From positions 1 through 64,000 of the forward strand of contig DASQFI010000062.1 of NCBI GenBank assembly GCA_035633215.1: DNA of 64,000 bases, in the 5' to 3' direction. A program made the position numbers and the translations under genes. Position 1 is the stretch's first letter. Each line of letters begins with the position of its first letter. The notes beneath the pieces are model-generated. The model was given only the letters and a program-made list of their open reading frames with translations. It did not search any database and was not told the origin of the DNA. This DNA is from DASQFI01 sp035633215. GTDB taxonomy: Bacteria > Acidobacteriota > Vicinamibacteria > Vicinamibacterales > SCN-69-37. Of this stretch, positions 58,685 to 64,000 are shown piece after piece.

Positions 58685-59478
58685 TTGTTGGCGGCGGCGA
58701 CGTTCGGCGGGCCCAGCCGCAACTTCGGCCGGCGAGCGAAGAGGCTCGACAGGACCAGCCAGCCGACCGGCAGGACCACCAGCAGGTACGTCAGGTACTG
58801 ACCGTACATCCCGTCGGGCCCGTAGGGCTCCGTGGCCCAGTGCAGAGCCTCTGAATTCGGGATGCCGATGTTGGCTTCCGTCAGTTCGTGGAAGCCGTAA
58901 ATCACCAACTGCACGACGAAGACGAACAGGAACACGGCGGTGACCTGGAAGAACCGCGCCAGGTTGACGCGGTGCCCGTATTTCGACCAGAGCCAGGCGA
59001 CGCCCGCTGCCGCCAGGGTCCCGCCGACTGCCCCCGCGAGCAGTTCCGCGTTCGACACCTGGAACAGCAGCGTGTTCATGAGCAGTGCCGTTTCCATGCC
59101 CTCGCGCGTGATCATGAGGATCGTGAACGCGAGAACACCGAGGAACGCGGCGCGGCCCGTGCGCAGCGCTGAGGACGCCAGACGGCCCTCGATGTTGGCC
59201 TTCATGCTGCGCCCGGTCCTCCACATGTGAATAATGAGCGTCGTCACGGACACCGCCGCCACGATCGCGAGCACGCCTTCCCAAAGCGGCTGATTGCTTG
59301 CCTGCTGAAGGAGGATCCCGGCGCCGACGCTCAGCGCGATCGAGATGGCGATGCCCCACTTCACGGCCGGGACGAGCTCGATTCGGCCGGTCTTCTTGAG
59401 GTACGCGAGGCTGATGGCGACGATGAGGAAAGCCTCGAGGCCTTCGCGGAGGGTGATGACGAACGACTGGAGCACCAT
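58678..59478 (-). CDS. FTR1-family iron permease
   Basis: 266 residues with seven membrane helices. Both iron-binding REGLE motifs are present: ITLREGLEAFLIVA near the N-terminus and LMITREGMETALLMN in helix 4. ATG 59478 starts at the family N-terminus (MVLQSFVITLREGLE). No periplasmic EfeO or peroxidase EfeB is adjacent, so it may act alone or with distant partners. It has its own promoter with a palindrome just past the start point. Confidence 0.9.
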   Translation of the reverse strand: MVLQSFVITLREGLEAFLIVAISLAYLKKTGRIELVPAVKWGIAISIALSVGAGILLQQASNQPLWEGVLAIVAAVSVTTLIIHMWRTGRSMKANIEGRLASSALRTGRAAFLGVLAFTILMITREGMETALLMNTLLFQVSNAELLAGAVGGTLAAAGVAWLWSKYGHRVNLARFFQVTAVFLFVFVVQLVIYGFHELTEANIGIPNSEALHWATEPYGPDGMYGQYLTYLLVVLPVGWLVLSSLFARRPKLRLGPPNVAAANNQ

Positions 59479-59509
59479 GAAGATGAGACCGGGTAAGCGA
59501 GTGTTGGTT

Positions 59510-59529
59510 AAATGAGACGAGTCTCGTTT
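59510..59529 (-). promoter_or_regulatory. Palindromic operator in the FTR1 leader
   Basis: AAATGAGAC-GA-GTCTCGTTT, a 9-base inverted repeat with one mismatch, lies from about +4 to +23 of the predicted transcript. A metal-responsive repressor is the natural candidate; the core differs from the mntH palindrome. Confidence 0.6.
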
Positions 59530-59539
59530 TGGACGGCTC

Positions 59540-59568
59540 AGCATATTTCAGGAATTCCGACCGGTCAA
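59540..59568 (-). promoter_or_regulatory. FTR1 promoter
   Basis: TTGACC (59563-59568), 17-base spacer, TATGCT (59540-59545) on the minus strand. Good sigma-70 match; start point near 59533. Confidence 0.7.
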
Positions 59569-59607
59569 GTCTGAGATAGGCGCTGATTAAGACTACAATG
59601 CAGTCCC

Positions 59608-59940
59608 ATGCCCGGCGCTCCGTATGTCGGCGAGCTCGAACAGCTGGTTCTCCTGGCGATTCTTCAGTGCGGTGAAGACGCCTATACGGTTCCCATCCGC
59701 CGGGTGCTGGCCGACCGCAGTCAGCGACGGCTGGCGCGGGGCGCCGTCTACACCTCGCTCGAGCGCCTCGAGGCCAAGGGCCTCCTCAGCTCCCGGCTCG
59801 GCGAGCCGCTGGCGATTCGCGGCGGCCGGGCACGCCGGTACTTCAGCCTGACCGCCGCGGGACTGGATGCGCTGCGCGACGCGCGTCAGGCGGTGATGAA
59901 TCTCTCACGCGGCCTCGAAGGCCTCCTGGACAAACCGTGA
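59608..59940 (+). CDS. PadR-family regulator
   Basis: 110 residues. Winged helix: VGELEQLVLLAILQCGEDAYTVPIRRVLADRSQRRLARGAVYTSLERLEAKGLLSSR and GGRARRYFSLTAAGLDAL are standard PadR lines. No C-terminal extension beyond the short dimerisation helix. Its TGA overlaps the GTG of the permease gene (GTGA), the usual acidobacterial arrangement in which PadR controls the permease. Confidence 0.93.
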   Translation: MPGAPYVGELEQLVLLAILQCGEDAYTVPIRRVLADRSQRRLARGAVYTSLERLEAKGLLSSRLGEPLAIRGGRARRYFSLTAAGLDALRDARQAVMNLSRGLEGLLDKP

Positions 59941-62621
59941 GCCGCCCGCCAAGGCTGGCAGCGCGGGTCGTGCGATGGTGCGCGGCGCGTTTGAGCTGGG
60001 GCGAGACCGCCTTCGGCGATCTCGCCGAGGAGCACGCGGACCTCGCCGCGCGTCGCGGCGCACTCTTCTCGGATCTCTGGTACTGGGGGCAGACCCTGCT
60101 CCTCTCCGCCGCCGCCACTCGCCGGCTTGGCTCGGAGTCGCTCGAGGTGGCCCGCACGTTTTTCTTCCCTGGAGATCGCCCCATGACCGCACTGCTGAAC
60201 GAAATCCGCGTGGCCGGCCGCGCGCTCCGCCGCTATCCGCTCGTCACCGCCGCCATCGTGCTCACGCTGGCGCTCGGGCTCGGCGTGAATGCCGCGGCGT
60301 TCTCGATGCTCGACGCGCTCGTCCTCCGGCCATTCAGCCTGCCGGAAGTTGATCGGCTGGCGGTCGTCTCCGAATGGAGCGAGGACAACTCGTCGCCGCA
60401 CGATCCGGACGAGTCGGTCGCGCCGGCCAATTTCGTGGACTGGCGGAGCCAGACGCAGGTGTTCGAGCATCTCGCGGCATTCGCCTGGTGGCAGGTCAAT
60501 TTTTCGGGAGGGGACGAGCCCGAGCGCGTGCTTGGCTTTCGCGTCTCTGCTGATTTCTTCCCGATGCTCAAACTGACGCCGTCGCTCGGCCGGTTCATCG
60601 GCGAGGCGGATACGACAGGCGGCCCGCATCGGGTCGTCGTGATCGGGTACGGACTCTGGCAGCGACGATTTGGCGCCCGCCAGGACATTGTCGGCCAGAC
60701 GGTGAAAATCGACGGCCAGTACTACGACGTCATCGGCGTCGCGCCGGAGCGCTTCGACTTTCCGACCGGCGCGGCGGTGTGGGGGCCGCTCGACGCCGGT
60801 CCAGCGGCGCTCCAGGATCGCCGCAATCGTTTTCTCACCGTCCTCGGGCGGCTGGCCGCGGGCCGCACGCTCGACGACGCGCGGGCGGAAATGAAGGTCA
60901 TCGGCGACCGCGTGCGGAAGGAACACCCCGTCGACAACGAGCGCTTCTCGCCGCACGTGCTGTCGTTCACGACCGGCATGATCGATCCCGGCATGGAGCA
61001 GATTCTCGGCATGATTCAGATCGGCGCGCTGCTGGTGCTCGTCATCGGCGGCGCGAACATCGCGAACCTGCTGCTTGCGCGCGGCTGGGATCGGCGGCGC
61101 GAGATCGCGCTGCGCCTGGCCATCGGCGCCGGCCGCGCCCGTCTGCTCCGCCAGTTGCTCGTCGAGAGCGCGGTCCTCGCGGCGCTGGCGGTGCCCGTCT
61201 CGCTCACGTTCGCATGGGGATCGCTGCGACTCTTGAAGAGCACGATGCCGGCGCGCATCCTGCCCTTCGTGCCGGGCTGGGCCGACATCGGCATCGACGG
61301 CCGTCTCATGCTGGTGATCTCAGTGACAGCACTGCTTGCGTCGGTGCTCTTCAGCATCGTCCCGGCGCTTCAGGCGTCGAAGCCGAACGTCGTGACGACG
61401 CTTCGCGAGGGCGGTCGCAATGTCGCCGGGGGCCGCTCGGGACGCGTCGTGCGGAGCGCGCTGGTCGTCGGACAGATGGCCGTGGCCGTGCCGCTTCTCG
61501 TCGCGACCGGATTCACCGGATCGGCCGCGCGCGAATTCGCGCTCGGGCCGCAGGGCTACGACCCCGAAGGCGTGATCACGATGCGAACGGTGCTCGTCGA
61601 TGCGACGCACCACGAAGCCGCGGACCGCCGGCGGTTCGCCGAACAGCTCATCGACGGCGCGTCACGGCTGCCCGGGGTGGAGGCCGCGGCAACGACGACC
61701 TTCGTGCCGTCCGGGGACTCGAACTCGACTCGCGAGCTCGTCGTCGACGGCCGTCCGGATGAAGGCTCGGGCCGCCGGCCGACCGCCGCGTATCGCGCCG
61801 TCTCGTCGCGATATTTCGAGACGATGCGCATCCCCCTCTCGGAGGGCCGCGCGTTCGAGACGACCGACACCGGGGACACGCAGCCGGTGGCGGTCGTCAG
61901 CCAGGCGCTCGCCCACCGGCTCTGGCCGGGCGAGCACGCGGTCGGCCGCAGATTGAGGATTGGCGACGCGGACGACAAGCGCTGGATCACCGTCGTCGGC
62001 GTCGCGGGCAACATCATCGACGACTGGTTCTCGCGGCGAAACGGTCCGATGCTCTACATCCCCATGCCGCAGCGCCCGTCGTACATCGTCAATCTCGTCG
62101 TGCGCGCCGGTGGCGATCCCACGGCGCTCTCCGGCGAAGTTCGACAGTTGCTCAAATCGATCGATCCCTCGCAGCCGCCGGTCTACGTCATGACGATGAA
62201 GGGCATGCTGCACGAGCGGACGGTGGGCCTGCAGATGATCGGCGCGATGATGGGCGTGCTCGGCGCGCTCGCGGTCGTGCTCGCCGCCATCGGGCTCTAC
62301 AGCCTGATGGCGTATCACGTCTCGCAGCGACGGCACGAGATCGGCGTGCGCATGGCCCTCGGCGCGTCGCGGGCCACGGTCATCCGGCAGACGATCCGCC
62401 GGGCCTGGTGGCTGGCCTGCGTCGGCGTCGTCATCGGCCTGGTCCCGGCATGGCTGCTGACCGGTGTGCTCCGCGGCGTGCTCTTCAACGTGGTCTCGGT
62501 CCGGCCGGAGCTCTTCGGGGCGATCGTCGTCGCGCTCATCGGCATTGCCGTCGTGGCCAGTCTCGTACCCGCCCGGCAGGCGTCGAGAGTGGACCCGGCG
62601 GTGGCATTGAGGAGCGAATAG
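59937..62621 (+). CDS. ADOP-type MacB/FtsX permease
   Basis: 894 residues from GTG 59937. The first 80 residues are the acidobacterial prefix domain (ARLSWGETAFGDLAEEHADLAARRGAL, WYWGQTLLLSAA). Then two FtsX/MacB units: helix RYPLVTAAIVLTLALGLGVNAAAF, a MacB periplasmic domain (SVAPANFVDWRSQTQVFEHL, PSLGRFIGEADTTG), helices at about 365-470 with ANIANLLLARGWDRRREIALRLAIGAGRARL, and a second unit ending HEIGVRMALGASRATVIRQ. No ATPase gene is adjacent, as is typical of this family. Substrate unknown. Confidence 0.93.
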   Translation: MSRPPRLAARVVRWCAARLSWGETAFGDLAEEHADLAARRGALFSDLWYWGQTLLLSAAATRRLGSESLEVARTFFFPGDRPMTALLNEIRVAGRALRRYPLVTAAIVLTLALGLGVNAAAFSMLDALVLRPFSLPEVDRLAVVSEWSEDNSSPHDPDESVAPANFVDWRSQTQVFEHLAAFAWWQVNFSGGDEPERVLGFRVSADFFPMLKLTPSLGRFIGEADTTGGPHRVVVIGYGLWQRRFGARQDIVGQTVKIDGQYYDVIGVAPERFDFPTGAAVWGPLDAGPAALQDRRNRFLTVLGRLAAGRTLDDARAEMKVIGDRVRKEHPVDNERFSPHVLSFTTGMIDPGMEQILGMIQIGALLVLVIGGANIANLLLARGWDRRREIALRLAIGAGRARLLRQLLVESAVLAALAVPVSLTFAWGSLRLLKSTMPARILPFVPGWADIGIDGRLMLVISVTALLASVLFSIVPALQASKPNVVTTLREGGRNVAGGRSGRVVRSALVVGQMAVAVPLLVATGFTGSAAREFALGPQGYDPEGVITMRTVLVDATHHEAADRRRFAEQLIDGASRLPGVEAAATTTFVPSGDSNSTRELVVDGRPDEGSGRRPTAAYRAVSSRYFETMRIPLSEGRAFETTDTGDTQPVAVVSQALAHRLWPGEHAVGRRLRIGDADDKRWITVVGVAGNIIDDWFSRRNGPMLYIPMPQRPSYIVNLVVRAGGDPTALSGEVRQLLKSIDPSQPPVYVMTMKGMLHERTVGLQMIGAMMGVLGALAVVLAAIGLYSLMAYHVSQRRHEIGVRMALGASRATVIRQTIRRAWWLACVGVVIGLVPAWLLTGVLRGVLFNVVSVRPELFGAIVVALIGIAVVASLVPARQASRVDPAVALRSE

Positions 62622-62625
62622 AGTC

Positions 62626-62712
62626 GAAAAGCCCGAAAGGCTCAGAGACGAAAAGGCGGGAACGCCCGAAGCCCGACAGGTGGAGGGCCGAACCTTTAGG
62701 TTCGGCCGGCAA
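62626..62712. repeat. Repeat cluster with GGCCGAACC-TTTA-GGTTCGGCC hairpin
   Basis: Short units CGAAAAGCCCGAAAGGC and GGGAACGCCCG precede a perfect 9-base stem (62686-62694 and 62699-62707). It fills the gap between the permease and the dipeptidase, 25 bases ahead of the latter's start. Confidence 0.75.
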
Positions 62713-62732
62713 ACGCGCTAATGTGATGGGCC

Positions 62733-64000
62733 ATGCGGTTGTCTTTCCTCGCGCTGGCCGTCGTCATGCTTCCCCTCGTGGTGTTCTCCGGACAGACGCC
62801 GTCCGATCCGCTCGTCGAGCGTGCGCGGCGGCTCTTGCGCGACACGCCGGTGATCGACGGTCACAACGACTATCCCTGGGAAATCCGGCAGCGCGCGGAG
62901 GGCGACCTGGCGAAGCTGGACCTGCGTGTGTCGCAGCCGGTGATCATGACCGACCTGCCGCGGCTCAAGGCCGGCGGCGTCGGCGGCCAGTTCTGGTCGG
63001 TGTACGTCCCGTCGCCGCCGCCCGGCACCGACCCGGCGACGTCGGTGACCCAGACGCTCGAGCAGATCGACGTCGTCCACCGGATGGTCGCGCGATACCC
63101 CGATGCGCTCACGCTCGCGCTGACCGCCGACGACATCGAGCGCGCGATGAAGCAGGGCCGCATAGCGTCGCTCATCGGGATGGAGGGCGGACACTCGATC
63201 AACTCGTCGCTCCCGGTGTTGCGCATGATGTACCGTCTCGGCGCGCGGTACATGACGCTCACGCACGGTCTGAACGTGCCGTGGGCCGATTCGGCGACCG
63301 ACAGTCCGAAGCTCGACGGCCTGTCGCCGTTCGGCGAGCAGGTGATTCAGGAGATGAACCGGCTCGGGATGCTCATCGATCTCAGCCACGTCTCGCCGGC
63401 GACGATGAGCGACGCGATCAAGATCTCGACGGCGCCTGTGATTTTCTCGCACTCGTCGGCCCGCGCTCTGACCGACGTCCCGCGCAACGTGCCGGACGAC
63501 ATCCTGCGCGAGCTGCCGCGCAACGGCGGCGTCGTCATGGTCACGTTCGTGCCGGGCTTCGTCTCGCAGGAAGTCGCCGACTGGAACAAGCGCGAGACGA
63601 GCGAGCGCACGCGATTGACCGGTACGCTCGGCGGCAACGCGGACGCGATCACCAAGGCGCTCGAGGACTGGCGGCGGACGAACCCGGCGCCGCGGGCGTC
63701 GGTCATCCAGGTGGCCGATCACGTCGATCACGTCAGGAAGGTCGCCGGCATCGATCACGTCGGCCTTGGGAGCGATTTCGACGGCATCACGAGCGTGCCC
63801 GTCGGCCTCGAGGACGTCTCGACCTTCCCGTTGCTCCTGGCGGAGCTGCTGAGACGCGGCTACAGCGACGCGGACGTTAGAAAGATCGCGTCGCGGAACA
63901 TTCTTCGCGTGATGCGCGCGGCGGAAGCCACGGCCGCGCGGGTAGGGGGACGGGGGTCGCCTGGGGAAAACTCCCGGGAGAGCCCTGCGACCGCCTCCCG
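62733..64000 (+). CDS. M19 membrane dipeptidase (renal-dipeptidase type), 3' end cut by window
   Basis: About 422 residues visible from ATG 62733; no stop is reached. Signal peptide FLALAVVMLPLVVFSGQT. Zinc-site motifs: VIDGHNDYPWEIR (HxD), SLIGMEGGHSIN (bridging Glu), LIDLSHVSPATMSDAI, VIFSHSSARALTDVPRN and HVGLGSDFDGITSVP. The family fold ends near DVRKIASRNILRVMRAAE (63914), and the remaining residues (RVGGRGSPGENSRESPATAS) are read from a GGGGACGGG-type palindrome, so the native stop may have been replaced. Exported dipeptidase of unknown substrate, after the PadR-permease pair. Confidence 0.9.
   Translation, partial: MRLSFLALAVVMLPLVVFSGQTPSDPLVERARRLLRDTPVIDGHNDYPWEIRQRAEGDLAKLDLRVSQPVIMTDLPRLKAGGVGGQFWSVYVPSPPPGTDPATSVTQTLEQIDVVHRMVARYPDALTLALTADDIERAMKQGRIASLIGMEGGHSINSSLPVLRMMYRLGARYMTLTHGLNVPWADSATDSPKLDGLSPFGEQVIQEMNRLGMLIDLSHVSPATMSDAIKISTAPVIFSHSSARALTDVPRNVPDDILRELPRNGGVVMVTFVPGFVSQEVADWNKRETSERTRLTGTLGGNADAITKALEDWRRTNPAPRASVIQVADHVDHVRKVAGIDHVGLGSDFDGITSVPVGLEDVSTFPLLLAELLRRGYSDADVRKIASRNILRVMRAAEATAARVGGRGSPGENSRESPATAS
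63943..64000. repeat. GGGGACGGG-family palindrome, partial at window edge
   Basis: GTAGGGGGACGGGGGTCGCC and GGGGAAAACTCCCGGGAG repeat the layout of 9648-9747 and 21255-21360. Only the left part is visible. It extends the dipeptidase frame. Confidence 0.7.

Overview
The window is about two thirds G+C, densely coded on both strands, and holds about 54 protein genes with no rRNA, tRNA or CRISPR array. The gene content points to an Acidobacteriota chromosome, probably Vicinamibacteria: a PadR regulator coupled to a long MacB/FtsX-type permease with the acidobacterial N-terminal prefix, a sortilin/BNR-repeat secreted protein, an M14 peptidase with a huge glycine-rich linker, S41/M19/DUF4097/SIMPL secreted proteins, and an Rrf2-led SUF operon. 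The assignment is inference from gene content; no marker RNA is present.

Layout. 1-5 kb (minus): a trehalose module made of an antiporter-like membrane protein, a CPA2 antiporter fused to trehalose-6-phosphate synthase, and OtsB (cut by the window edge). 5-7.2 kb: an IscS cysteine desulfurase translationally coupled to a membrane-anchored protein resembling a dead HtrA protease. 7.2-13 kb (plus): a sortilin-like propeller and a trehalose synthase-maltokinase fusion. 13-20 kb (minus): a complete SUF iron-sulfur operon (iscR-like, A-type carrier, sufB, sufC, sufD, sufS, sufT, sufU) with a good promoter. 20-29 kb: MoeB-rhodanese, an acyltransferase, RmuC, two SIMPL proteins, homoserine dehydrogenase, a CoA-transferase, UbiE/MenG. 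28.7-31.3 kb: a DtxR/MntR-type regulator, MntH with a consensus promoter and overlapping palindromic operator, and UspA. 31.4-35 kb: QueD/QueC for queuosine, a DUF4097 lipoprotein and NagA. 35-43 kb: a PIN-like DUF5615 protein, a deoxyhypusine-synthase homologue, FabI, an S41 peptidase and a PQQ-like propeller. 43-49.6 kb: a transporter and HyuA/HyuB, then a GT2 glycosyltransferase ending at a clear terminator. 49.8-57.3 kb: an orphan DGQHR (DndB-like) protein, an M14 peptidase, an ECF sigma/anti-sigma pair, a second acyltransferase and an OsmC protein. 57.5-64 kb: three tandem PilZ proteins, FTR1 with its own promoter and operator, PadR-permease, and an M19 dipeptidase running off the end.

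The most unusual property is the intergenic DNA. Most gaps are filled by palindromic repeats of at least eight sequence families (GTAGG...CCTAC, GGGGTCAGGTCTTG..., GGGGACGGG...GTGGAAAA, AATGACCTCTGAGGTCATT and others). They sit flush against coding sequences and repeatedly supply the start codon (treS-mak, moeB, the 27.9 kb gene), the stop codon (A-type carrier, hyuB, an acyltransferase, ubiE, the DHS homologue), or whole peptide segments (residues 11-56 of the S41 peptidase). No REP-associated transposase lies in the window, so mobilisation would have to be in trans.

The second notable item is the antiporter/trehalose-6-phosphate synthase fusion, which would tie ion transport physically to osmolyte synthesis. 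Family assignments rest on motifs read by eye; no database search was possible.
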